Part shown: positions 1 to 7,771 of the stretch, piece by piece | How the letters are laid out: every line of letters begins with the position of its first letter | Position numbering within the stretch: position 1 is the stretch's first letter | Assembly (NCBI GenBank): GCA_019639255.1 | Contig: JAHBSF010000014.1 | Location: 1 to 64,000, forward strand | Direction: 5' to 3' | DNA length: 64,000 bases | DNA from: Acidobacteriota bacterium | Lineage (GTDB): Bacteria > Acidobacteriota > Blastocatellia > RBC074 | The notes under the pieces: generated by a model | What the model was told of the DNA's origin: nothing | Database searches by the model: none | Seen by the model: only the letters and a program-made list of their open reading frames with translations | Made by a program: the position numbers and the translations under genes

Positions 1-46
1 CTGCGGCTGAAAAACTCAAGAAACTTTGTTTACAGAGTACTTACTC
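1..46. repeat. Right-end fragment of MITE-like repeat
   Basis: These bases match the right terminus of the inverted-repeat element seen complete near 3326-3546: the CGGCTGAAAAACTCAA run followed by CTTTGTTTACAGAGTA. The rest of the copy lies outside the window. No gene is attached to it. Confidence 0.7.
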
Positions 47-58
47 CATAAAAGCCCG

Positions 59-136
59 CATCCATCAACTACATCCATCAACTACATCCATCAACTACAT
101 CCATCAACTACATCCATCAACTACATCCATCAATTA
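59..136. repeat. Tandem repeat, 13 bp x 6
   Basis: Six head-to-tail copies of CATCCATCAACTA; the sixth has one change (CAATTA). The period is not a multiple of three and no long reading frame crosses the array, so it is probably non-coding. There are no spacers, so it is not a CRISPR. Confidence 0.95.
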
Positions 137-575
137 CATCGATCGGTTCGAGTCGTTCAATGCTGTCCTGCGTTTACAAAGCCCGAAGTATAGCCCGCTC
201 ACTCCTTCTTCAGGAACCTATTCATTCTTTACATCCGACCCGATTAAAAGATTTAAGACTTACCTAACATGGGGATTAGAAAACGCCAATGGCCGAAAAG
301 CAACCATTTCCGTGTTTTCCGTCTTGATTTCGGCGTATTGCGCGTTCTGTTTGTTCTATTGATCCTCGATGATCGGCGATGATCCGCGATAAACTCGGAT
401 AACGTTCTTGACCGAAACTGCAATGCGTCATAGACTGCGGGCGCACACCTCAATTGCCGCCTCGGGCAATCGCCGCCTCACAACCGCGTCAACTCTTCCA
501 GCGCACATTCGTCTGGAGAACTTTCCCTGCTCGCGCCACCTCGCGGGGACCAACCGAAGTTCCGGAGGTGATCTC
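137..575. other. Intergenic region, no supported gene
   Basis: Between the tandem repeat and the signal-peptide start at 576 I see no convincing gene. A frame is open from 408 into the downstream gene, but its translation before residue 57 has no recognisable character, and the strong ribosome binding site lies at 563-571. The promoter of the downstream gene is presumably here but I could not identify it. Confidence 0.6.
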
Positions 576-2534
576 ATGCCGCGCCGACAATTCACGTCGC
601 TCGCTCTCGCCGTTTCGCTCACGTTTTTACAGTTTGCATCGTCCGAATCCCGGACCGTAACATACGCCGCCGCAGCCGCACCCGGCTCCATCGTCATAAG
701 CCAGATCTTCGGTGGAGGAGGAAACTCGGGCGCTCCGTTCCAGAACGACTTCGTGGAACTATTCAACCGCAGCGCCGCGCCCGTTTCGCTTTCCGGCCAT
801 TCGATCCAGTACATATCCGCTACGGGATCGTCCACCTGGTCGAAAACCGATCTCGCCGGCACGATCCCGCCCGGACAGTACTTCCTCATTCAGCTTGCGG
901 GCGGATCTACCGGAGCCCCGCTGCCGGCGCCCGACGCCTCAGGCACGCTCAATCTGGCGGCTACGGCCGGCAAGGTCGCACTCGTCAATTCAACCGCAGC
1001 GCTCACCGGCGCCTGTCCATCAAACAGTTCCATCATCGATCTTGCGGGTTACGGCTCAACCGCAAGTTGTTTTGAAGGTTCGGGGCCGGCGCCCGCTCCG
1101 AGCGCTACGCGCTCCGTAATTCGCGCCTCGGAAGGCTGCACCGATACAGACGACAACCAATCGGATTTCTCCGCAGTCGTACCCGCGCCGCGCAACTCCG
1201 CATCGCCCCTGCATCCCTGCAATTCAACGCCCGTGCAGGGCGCACGCATAACAGCCGAAGACATACGCATCAACATAGGCGATGCGACTTCCTGCTCCCC
1301 ATTTCCGGTCACCGTACACATAACCAACAGCGGAACGGGCGCGCAGCGCGACAACGCCGGCCCCGAAGCCGTATTCACCTTCCCGGTCAATACGATGATT
1401 GCAGGCGCCGGATGCCGCGCAAGCACGGGCGAGTGCGCGGCGGTCAACGCATCGCGCATCGAATGGAACGGCGCAATAGGCGCGGGTGAAACCATTGCAA
1501 TCGAATTCGATTTCACCATCTCATCGAGCGTAGCGCCGGGCCAAATGCGCTGCATCGAAACCACGGTCAACTACGACGCAAACGACGACGGAGCAAACGA
1601 ATCAACCGCGACGGTTTCCGCTTGCGCAACGGCCAACTGTCCGGCGGCAGGCCCCGGAACGGCCATCGCAGCATCCGTCGCGCCGGATTCGAGCGGCCCG
1701 GGATCGGTGCTCGTATTCCCCTTTTACGCATCGAGCGCAGCCAGCGCGCACGCGGAAAATACACGGCTGTCTCTTACAAACACGCATCCGCACCGCGCGG
1801 TTGCCGTACATCTGTTTTTCATAGCCGAGGACTCGCCGCAGGTAGCCGATGCGTTCCTGTGCCTGACGCCGAATCAGACCAGAAGCTTTCTGGCGTCGGA
1901 TATAGATCCGAACGTAGCGGGCTACGTCATCGCCGCAGCAACCGACGAAGCCACGGGATGCCCTATCAACTTCAATCACCTGATCGGCGATGCGTACATA
2001 AAACTCGCTTCCGGACACACGGCTGGAATTGCGGCCGAATCCTTTGCCGCAATCGCCGCAACGCCGGTTGCGTGTACGCCGACATCGATTACGGCGGAGA
2101 TGCGGTTCGACGGCGTAAATTACAGCGCCGCGCCGCGCACGCTTGCCCTCGACGGCATACCGAGTCCGGGCGACCCTTACGATATGATCCTCGTAGTCGA
2201 CCGGCTCGGGGGAAATCTGACGACCGGGGCGTCGACGATCGGGCAGGTAGCCGGACTCCTTTACAACGATGCGGAGCAGGCATTCAGCTTCGAGTGGAAT
2301 ACGAGCCGCAGGCAGTTTCGGTCCAGGATATCTTCGGCGTTTCCGCGCACGGCGCCGCGCCTGGATGTAATCATTCCGCGCGGAAGCACGGGATGGATGA
2401 AGTTCTGGCGCACGACGGACGGCGCCATTCTCGGCGTCAGATTGACGGCGCACGCGGGCGGAAGCAATCTGAAGGTGATGAGGCTGACCGCAGCGGCTGC
2501 GCTGATTGTCCCGCTCATACCGCCGAAGTGCTGA
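576..2534 (+). CDS. Exported protein with lamin-tail domain
   Basis: I chose the ATG at 576 because it is preceded by a strong Shine-Dalgarno (GGAGGTGATCTC) and begins a signal peptide (hydrophobic stretch about residues 7-22, then an Ala-rich region). The frame is open upstream to 408, but that extension is not protein-like. Residues about 38-165 have the lamin-tail pattern (GSIVISQIFGGGG, DFVELFNRS, a later PGQYFLIQ), a beta-sandwich found in many secreted bacterial proteins. A second region at about 230-350 resembles a DUF11/CARDB-type repeat. The remainder is Ala/Thr/Ser-rich and unrecognised. The product is about 652 residues, probably secreted or surface-associated. No catalytic motif is visible. 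A palindromic repeat begins at the stop codon. Confidence 0.75.
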   Translation: MPRRQFTSLALAVSLTFLQFASSESRTVTYAAAAAPGSIVISQIFGGGGNSGAPFQNDFVELFNRSAAPVSLSGHSIQYISATGSSTWSKTDLAGTIPPGQYFLIQLAGGSTGAPLPAPDASGTLNLAATAGKVALVNSTAALTGACPSNSSIIDLAGYGSTASCFEGSGPAPAPSATRSVIRASEGCTDTDDNQSDFSAVVPAPRNSASPLHPCNSTPVQGARITAEDIRINIGDATSCSPFPVTVHITNSGTGAQRDNAGPEAVFTFPVNTMIAGAGCRASTGECAAVNASRIEWNGAIGAGETIAIEFDFTISSSVAPGQMRCIETTVNYDANDDGANESTATVSACATANCPAAGPGTAIAASVAPDSSGPGSVLVFPFYASSAASAHAENTRLSLTNTHPHRAVAVHLFFIAEDSPQVADAFLCLTPNQTRSFLASDIDPNVAGYVIAAATDEATGCPINFNHLIGDAYIKLASGHTAGIAAESFAAIAATPVACTPTSITAEMRFDGVNYSAAPRTLALDGIPSPGDPYDMILVVDRLGGNLTTGASTIGQVAGLLYNDAEQAFSFEWNTSRRQFRSRISSAFPRTAPRLDVIIPRGSTGWMKFWRTTDGAILGVRLTAHAGGSNLKVMRLTAAAALIVPLIPPKC

Positions 2535-2632
2535 AGAGAGATGACGGAACAGACGAAATGAAACGGAACAAACGGAAAGATTGCCGTATTCCGTTTGTTT
2601 TGTTTCATTTCGTTTGTTCCGTCATCTCTCTT
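2534..2632. repeat. Long palindromic intergenic element, copy 1
   Basis: Left arm AAGAGAGATGACGGAACA pairs with right arm TGTTCCGTCATCTCTCTT (allowing few mismatches) with inner modules of the ACGAAA/TTTCGT type. The element starts at the stop codon of the lamin-tail gene and ends about 28 bp before purE. Outer stem variant GATGAC/GTCATC. Confidence 0.9.
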
Positions 2633-2659
2633 TGCTTGATCCTGCGGTAAAGGTGCGGG

Positions 2660-3193
2660 ATGATGACCGGCGTTATGATCGAGAAGGATCAGGAAGATAA
2701 TCCGAACCGTCCGCCGCTCGTTGCGGTGATTATGGGCAGCAAATCCGACTGGGAAACGATGCGCTCGGCCGCCGAGGTGCTCGAAGAATTCGACGTTGCG
2801 CACGAATGCCGCATAGTGTCGGCGCACCGCACGCCGCAATATATGGCGGAGTTTGCGCGGGTTGCGGAATCGCGCGGGTTGGAAGTAATCATTGCGGGCG
2901 CGGGCGGTGCGGCGCACCTGCCCGGTATGGTTGCGGCGCATACATTGCTGCCGGTGCTCGGCGTTCCCGTAGAGTCGCACGCGCTCAAGGGCATGGATTC
3001 GCTGCTCTCGATCGTACAGATGCCGGGAGGCGTTCCGGTAGGAACGCTTGCCATAGGCAAGGCGGGCGCGCGCAATGCGGGGCTGCTGGCGGTAGCGATT
3101 CTGGCGACTACGCGCCCTGAACTGCGAGAGAGATTGAGAGAATTCCGCGCACGGCAAACCGAAACCGTGCTCAACGATCAATTGCCACAGTAA
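2660..3193 (+). CDS. purE: N5-carboxyaminoimidazole ribonucleotide mutase PurE
   Basis: Class I PurE, 177 residues, the usual size with about 20 extra N-terminal residues. It converts N5-CAIR to CAIR in de novo purine synthesis and works with PurK (5147-6340). Diagnostic motifs are MGSKSDW, the SAHRTP loop and [11 protein letters not shown], followed by [13 protein letters not shown] and an [10 protein letters not shown]-terminal helix. The start at 2660 has AAGGTG upstream; an in-frame ATG at 2675 is an alternative. purE and purK are normally adjacent, but here an AT-rich segment with repeats and a gene remnant separates them. Confidence 0.96.
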   Translation: MMTGVMIEKDQEDNPNRPPLVAVIMGSKSDWETMRSAAEVLEEFDVAHECRIVSAHRTPQYMAEFARVAESRGLEVIIAGAGGAAHLPGMVAAHTLLPVLGVPVESHALKGMDSLLSIVQMPGGVPVGTLAIGKAGARNAGLLAVAILATTRPELRERLREFRARQTETVLNDQLPQ

Positions 3194-3325
3194 ATAATGC
3201 CGCATTCTCAGTACATTCGCGCCTCAGCGAGGACGGCTTGCCGCTGTTCCCAGGCAGCTTGGGCGATAACTCGCCACTGTGCAACTTCCCGATTGTATTT
3301 GCTAAGCCTACTTCGATTTGGTGTT

Positions 3326-3546
3326 AGTTCGAAAGTTTTAGTTTTCCCGCGGAGCAAAGATCTGAGCCCAGGGCGGCGAGCCCTGGGTGAGTGTAGAGAA
3401 GCGGCGCCAGCCCCGGAGGGGCGGAAGATCTTTCGCCCTTTCAGGGCTTGGAGGTTCTTTTTCTACTGACCTGGCGCTCACGCACCAGGCTACAGATCTT
3501 TCGCCGCTCCGCGGCTGAAAAACTCAAAAACTTTGTTTACAGAGTA
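3326..3546. repeat. MITE-like inverted-repeat element, copy 2
   Basis: The element shares internal modules with the 48525-48760 copy: hairpins around CAGGGC/GCCCTG, GAAAGATCTT boxes, CTGGCGCTCACGCACCAGG, and a right terminus ending ACAGAGTA. It encodes no transposase; short frames inside it (LLTWRSRTRLQIF) are repeat artefacts. Its left arm, roughly 3326-3362, is a shortened version of the reverse complement of the right arm. Confidence 0.8.
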
Positions 3547-3670
3547 CTGAACACCAAAATCGAAACCGCTGTAAGAGTAGAATTGTGCATTCCCACGATA
3601 TGGCCGGCAATTATAATCCTGCAGCTTTTCGTTTTAAGCGTCACAATCAAACAATTCGGATACTTTCAAA

Positions 3671-3919
3671 AATTACCGCCTCAGTCCAGGTAGGCCAACA
3701 CCAAGCAAAATATAAACGTATGGGTCTATCCTGGTATTGTTGCAATGGACTGTCCGATAGAGATAGGTTTGCGCCCTCTGTTGGGTCACTGCCATCTGTA
3801 AAACCATGGTTTGTCATAGATGGACTGCGTAATACAGGCAAACACAAGCGCGTTTCTTCTAAATGAGACAGTGGACAGATGGTGCACTAAAGCGCTGCAG
3901 CGTGAATGTACTAAATCTT
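3671..3919 (+). pseudogene. Deletion-only partial copy of the 4218-4571 gene segment
   Basis: The stretch aligns with 4218-4571 along its whole length: 249 bases against 354. By manual alignment the difference is about 30 short deletions scattered throughout with no clear substitutions. Shared runs include GGTAGGCCA, GTTGGGTCACTGCCATCT, TTTGTCATAGATGGACTG and GACAGTGGACAGATGG. All frames are broken, so no protein is expected. It may be a decayed duplicate or an assembly artefact. Confidence 0.75.
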
Positions 3920-4087
3920 AAGCCTTAACTTTAACATTATAACATCCAACGTTTGAAAAACAGGTTGCCCGTCCGGATCGCTCGTCCCGGCCCGTCGGAC
4001 CATCAGCCGCGCTCCATCAAACCCCTCGCCGCAGTTTGACCACTTCAGGCGCCTGGGTCTCGCCCCGCTTGCTCTCGTGTGCCCTGA

Positions 4088-4858
4088 TCCCGTCTCGCCC
4101 CTGCTCCACACTCACCCGAGTCACGGCACGTATCTACCGCCAGATCACCTGCTGTCGTTTTCTTTCTCATCCGTTACGCGATTGACCGGCTTCAAGGATC
4201 ACCGTCGGTTTCTCTTCAATTACCGCCTCATAGTCATCAGGTAGGCCAAGCACCAAGGCAAAATAATAAAGCGTATGGGTCTATCTCTGGTATTGTTGTC
4301 AATGGACTGGGCAGTCCGATAGAGATAGCGAAGGTTTGCGCCGAGCGAGCGGAGTCTCATGTTGGGTCACTGCCATCTGAGTATACAAACCGAAATGGCG
4401 AATTTGTCATAGATGGACTGCGTGTAGGCAAGTATTTTGTGTACGCAGGCAATGACCAGCAAGGGTACCCAGAAATACGCACAAGTTTCTATCTAAATGA
4501 AGACAGTGGACAGATGGTTGAAGTCACTAAAGACGCTATAAGCAGCGTGAAACTTGTACTCAAGAAATCTTTAGGCCAACTCCACGGCGTCGTCAAAGAT
4601 GTCACATCTAACAAACCGATTACTACTGCATACGTAAAAATATCTATTGCTAGTAACCCCAAACGCTTTCTTCAAACTTCAGTTGATGATAACGGAGCAT
4701 TCGCACTTCCTGTGCCGCCTGAAACTATAAATATTGAGGTAGGCGCAAAGGGCTATAAACTCTATAAAGTTGATGGGCAATATAGATTCCCTGAAAAGGT
4801 GAAAGTGAAGGTAGGAGATACTAGGCGTGTAAAAATGTACCTCCGTGCTATGAAATAA
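4088..4858 (+). pseudogene. Truncated gene with carboxypeptidase-regulatory-like domain
   Basis: The frame is open from just after an in-frame TGA at 4085 to the stop at 4858. The first usable start codon is a GTG at 4439, yet clear coding continues upstream of it: residues read YGSISGIVVNGLGSPI and NGEFVIDGLRVGKYFVY, the typical pattern of a carboxypeptidase-regulatory-like (CarboxypepD_reg/CNA-B) beta-sandwich. A second such unit follows (GQLHGVVKDVTSNKPITTAY, then NGAFALPVPP). The 5' end with start and signal peptide is therefore missing, and I call it a remnant. The DNA is much more AT-rich than its neighbours, suggesting recent acquisition. If expressed from 4439 it would give 139 residues. 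Bases before about 4200 are GC-rich and may not belong to the original gene. Confidence 0.65.
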
Positions 4859-4997
4859 ACAATATTGCTGATATCGCTGAAATGAGACCCTAAAGGCAGG
4901 CGCAGAACTAAATCCGAACAAGCAACATTGGTACACTCAGGCAGCAACTTTTAGAGCAGCTTCAAGGTAGAGTTCAGCAATTCCCGGTTTAGAAAGA

Positions 4998-5056
4998 AAG
5001 AGAGATGACGGAACAAACGAAAATAGACGGAAATCACGAAAATGGTCAAACTTTCC
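4998..5056. repeat. Palindromic element copy 2, one arm only
   Basis: The left arm AGAGAGATGACGGAACAAAC with inner ACGAAAATAGACGG modules is present, followed by TTTCCG, but the complementary TCTCTC arm is missing. It lies between the gene remnant and purK. Confidence 0.75.
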
Positions 5057-5146
5057 GCAACTGAGGGCATCAAGAAATTGCAAACGCGGATATGATCTCT
5101 TGCCTTTTCAAACTGCCTCATCAAGCATGGAGCGCTGCCGGTCCTG

Positions 5147-6340
5147 ATGGGCCGTAAAAATATTCTGGGAATGCCTGTGAAATCCATAACTCAAACCATT
5201 CTCCCGGGCGCAACCATAGGCGTGCTCGGCAGCGGACAACTGGGCCGAATGTTCGCCATCGCCGCGCGCAGGATGGGGTACCGCGTACATACTTTCTCGC
5301 CCGAATCCGACACGCCTACGGGCCACATCGCAGATGTCGAGGTCACGGGCTCTTATGACGACCTCGATGCGGTGCGGCGATTCGCGCGCGCCGTATCCGT
5401 AGTCACTTTCGAATTCGAGAACGTATCGGCAGCGGCTGCGGCCGCCGCCGCCGAATGCGCGCCCGTGCGGCCGGGCGGGGATGTGCTTCACATAACGCAG
5501 CACCGCTTGCGCGAAAAAACCTTTCTGGCGCGCAACGGATTTCCCGTAACTCCGTTCCGCCCCGTTAATTCGCTCGATGATTTATCCGCCGGTCTTGCAC
5601 AGTTCGGCTGCCCGGCCGTGCTCAAGACAGCCGGTTTCGGCTACGACGGCAAGGGACAAACGCGAATCACCGCGCCCGAAAAGGCCGAAGCCGCATTCGC
5701 CTCTGCAATTTCGGGCGGCAACCGGGAATTGATTCTCGAAGCGTTTGTGGATTTCGAATGTGAACTTTCCGTAGTGGGCGCGCGCGGGCTCGACGGATCG
5801 TTTGCGCATTTCGGCGTAATAGCCAACACGCACCGGAATCACATTCTGGATCTTTCGGTATCTCCGGCTGCGATCGAACCGGCGGTTGCGCGCGAAGCGG
5901 CGGAAATCACTCGCAGCGTGCTCGAAGCACTGGATGTAACGGGCGTGCTGTGCGTGGAGTTTTTTCTGCGGCGGGACGGAGGGCTGCTGATCAACGAACT
6001 TGCGCCGCGCCCTCACAATTCCGGGCATCTGACCTTCGACGCCTCGATGACGAGCCAGTTCGAACAGCAGCTTCGCGCCGTGTGCGGATTGCCGCTCGGA
6101 TCAACGGAACTGCTGCGACCGGCGGCGATGGCGAATCTGCTCGGCGATCTGTGGGACGGGGGCGAACCGCACTGGGCCGCAGCCTGCGCATTTCCCGAAG
6201 TAAAACTGCATCTGTACGGGAAACTCCACCCGAAACCGGGGCGCAAGATGGGACATCTTACGGCGCTCGCCGGATCGGCGGAACAGGCCGCCGCGCAGGT
6301 GCTCGCCGCCAGAGCCGCTTTAATACAAAACATGCGATAG
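5147..6340 (+). CDS. purK: 5-(carboxyamino)imidazole ribonucleotide synthase PurK
   Basis: ATP-grasp enzyme of de novo purine synthesis that carboxylates AIR to N5-CAIR, the substrate of PurE (2660-3193). At 397 residues it is slightly longer than typical PurK because of an N-terminal extension. The pre-ATP-grasp fold starts with TIGVLGSGQLGRM, and the ATP-grasp region carries CPAVLKTAGFGYDGKGQ, EAFVDFECELSV and the metal-site segment NELAPRPHNSGHLT. The start is uncertain: ATG 5147 or ATG 5171, neither with a strong ribosome binding site. The gene converges on the NHL gene, with a palindromic element between them. Confidence 0.95.
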   Translation: MGRKNILGMPVKSITQTILPGATIGVLGSGQLGRMFAIAARRMGYRVHTFSPESDTPTGHIADVEVTGSYDDLDAVRRFARAVSVVTFEFENVSAAAAAAAAECAPVRPGGDVLHITQHRLREKTFLARNGFPVTPFRPVNSLDDLSAGLAQFGCPAVLKTAGFGYDGKGQTRITAPEKAEAAFASAISGGNRELILEAFVDFECELSVVGARGLDGSFAHFGVIANTHRNHILDLSVSPAAIEPAVAREAAEITRSVLEALDVTGVLCVEFFLRRDGGLLINELAPRPHNSGHLTFDASMTSQFEQQLRAVCGLPLGSTELLRPAAMANLLGDLWDGGEPHWAAACAFPEVKLHLYGKLHPKPGRKMGHLTALAGSAEQAAAQVLAARAALIQNMR

Positions 6341-6350
6341 CAAAACAAAG

Positions 6351-6457
6351 AAGAGAGATAACGGAACAAACTGAATAAACTGAACAAACGGAAAGAGCAT
6401 AACCATGGTCTTCTTTCCGTTTGTTCAGTTTATTCAGTTTATTCAGTTATCTCTCTT
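6351..6457. repeat. Long palindromic intergenic element, copy 3
   Basis: Arms AAGAGAGATAACGGAACA and the complementary CAGTTATCTCTCTT flank inner modules CTGAATAAACTGAACAAACG and TTTGTTCAGTTTATTCAG. It fills the gap between convergent purK and the NHL gene, 10 bp after the purK stop and ending beside the NHL stop. Confidence 0.92.
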
Positions 6458-6458
6458 C

Positions 6459-7463
6459 TCAGCGCCGGACGAATTTCTGCACGCGCATGCCGGTGGAAAC
6501 ATCGCCGATGTAAATTGCGCCGTCACTGCCGATTGCGAGTGCGTGCGGGGCGACGAGCTGCCCGTCGTAATTGCCGAAACGCCCGAATGCTTCGAGTATG
6601 CGTCCCGAGCGGTCGAGTTTCATCACGCGAGCGCGGCCCGTAACGGGATCGGGCTGCGCGCCTCCATCGACGACCCAGACGAAACCGTCGCGCGAGGTGC
6701 GCACCGCCCACGGGCGGCCGAGATCCGCGCTTTTCCATTCCTTCAGGTATCGCCCGCGCTCGTCGAAGATCTGCACGCGGTCGTTATACCTGTCGGCAAC
6801 GTACACCTGTCCCGCGCCGTCCAGAGCGATACTGTGCGGATTGTCGAACTGTCCGGGTGCGTTTCCCTTGCTGCCCCATTCGAGCAGGTATTCGCCGTCG
6901 CGCGAGAATTTAACTACGCGGCTGTTGCCGTAACCGTCGCCGACATAAAAAGTCCCGTCTGCCGCTACGGCGACATCCGTGGGTTTGTCAAACCTCAGCT
7001 TGTCGGCTCCCGGGCGGCCGCGTTCGCCGAATGTGCGCAGCAGGCGTCCCGAGCGATCGAACTTAAAGACCTGATGCAGCGCCGTATCGGTAAGCCATAC
7101 GTTGTCGGATGCGTCGATCGTCAGGCCGTGAGGCAGCACAAAGAGCCCCTCGCCCCAGGAGCGCAGCAACTTTCCGCTTGCACCGTCAAAAACGAGAACT
7201 GCGGGGCGCATTACGGGTCCGGCAGGCTCGCCCGAGGCCAGGCTGTTTTCGGCGCGGCGGAATACGAATACTTCGTTTCGCGAATTGACGCCCGCACCCG
7301 TGACGTGTCCGAGCAGCGCGCCTTCGGGCAGTTCCGGCCATCCGTGCACGACGCGATACTCGCGGGCCGAACGCCCCGTGTTGCGGTCAAACGACTGTGC
7401 GGCCGGTAATGCGACGGCGGCGACCGGCAGTAATACGGCAAGGGCTAGCCTGAGTGTTTTCAT
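6459..7463 (-). CDS. Exported NHL-repeat beta-propeller protein
   Basis: 334 residues with a cleavable signal peptide (about 1-22, ending LPAAQ) and a strong ribosome binding site (AGGAG 7 bp before the ATG). The body is a series of NHL repeats, visible as recurring motifs: LPHGLTIDASDNVWLTD, FDKPTDVAVAADGTFYVGD, FDNPHSIALDGAGQVYVAD and APHALAIGSDGAIYIGD, a six-bladed propeller. The arrangement resembles the catalytic core of peptidyl-alpha-hydroxyglycine lyase, but the enzyme activity is only a guess. It is transcribed divergently from the HlyD/ABC locus across a 308-bp region. Confidence 0.85.
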   Translation of the reverse strand: MKTLRLALAVLLPVAAVALPAAQSFDRNTGRSAREYRVVHGWPELPEGALLGHVTGAGVNSRNEVFVFRRAENSLASGEPAGPVMRPAVLVFDGASGKLLRSWGEGLFVLPHGLTIDASDNVWLTDTALHQVFKFDRSGRLLRTFGERGRPGADKLRFDKPTDVAVAADGTFYVGDGYGNSRVVKFSRDGEYLLEWGSKGNAPGQFDNPHSIALDGAGQVYVADRYNDRVQIFDERGRYLKEWKSADLGRPWAVRTSRDGFVWVVDGGAQPDPVTGRARVMKLDRSGRILEAFGRFGNYDGQLVAPHALAIGSDGAIYIGDVSTGMRVQKFVRR

Positions 7464-7563
7464 GCGCGACTCCTACCATGCACATTGGTTAAACATCAAC
7501 GCCGCCGGTGAAATTTTCAGGTTGAGCGGCGTTTCGATATCGGGAAAATCCGATCCCATAAAC

Positions 7564-7575
7564 GGACACCTGTCC
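7564..7575. promoter_or_regulatory. Inverted repeat GGACA-N2-TGTCC
   Basis: GGACACCTGTCC has perfect 5-bp arms about 68 bp upstream of the -24/-12-like sequence at 7643. The position suits an upstream activator site for an enhancer-binding protein. The function is inferred from spacing and symmetry only. Confidence 0.4.
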
Positions 7576-7582
7576 AGTCAAA

Positions 7583-7596
7583 CCCGTACATACGGG
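7583..7596. promoter_or_regulatory. Inverted repeat CCCGTA-N2-TACGGG
   Basis: A perfect 14-bp palindrome (CCCGTACATACGGG) about 47 bp upstream of the putative -24/-12 promoter in the NHL-hlyD divergent region. It could be an operator or activator site; no regulator gene is nearby. Confidence 0.4.
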
Positions 7597-7642
7597 AGCG
7601 CCTAAATACAGTGAAGAACGGAATTAAGGTTGTTACTCCGGG

Positions 7643-7657
7643 TGGCACGGAAGTTGG
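7643..7657 (+). promoter_or_regulatory. Sigma-54-like promoter upstream of the HlyD/MacB locus
   Basis: TGGCAC-N5-TTGG matches the -24 box exactly and keeps the GG-N10-G spacing, but the -12 box reads TTGG rather than TTGC. It sits 115 bp before the HlyD start. A similar site occurs before the ADOP gene at 19005. Confidence 0.4.
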
Positions 7658-7771
7658 TTTTGATGTGTTCGATGCGGGGCGTGTTCCCGATGAAGAAAAA
7701 CGTTGAGAAAACCGTGAATTGAAACCAGATCGGCGCTCAATACACATACAGGCCGATCAGCGGAGAAACAA

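Noticed and set aside
59-136. Possible CRISPR array
   Set aside because: The units are contiguous 13-mers without spacers, and no cas genes are in the window.
2534-2632. Palindromes as ordinary intrinsic terminators
   Set aside because: The stems are 40-60 bp and AT-rich, and there is no U-tract after the right arm, so the standard terminator model does not fit; another 3'-end role remains open.
3448-3693. Open frame with LLTWRSRTRLQIFRR (also antisense at 48399-48680)
   Set aside because: The same peptide is read from two copies of a non-coding inverted-repeat element; it is a repeat artefact.
3920-3990. Possible integron attC-like site around AACATCCAACGTTTG
   Set aside because: No paired core sites or integrase, and the symmetry is weak.
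3911-4111. Minus-strand frame of 66 residues in a GC-rich patch
   Set aside because: No recognisable motif, no ribosome binding site, and located in a scrambled region; not supportable as a gene.
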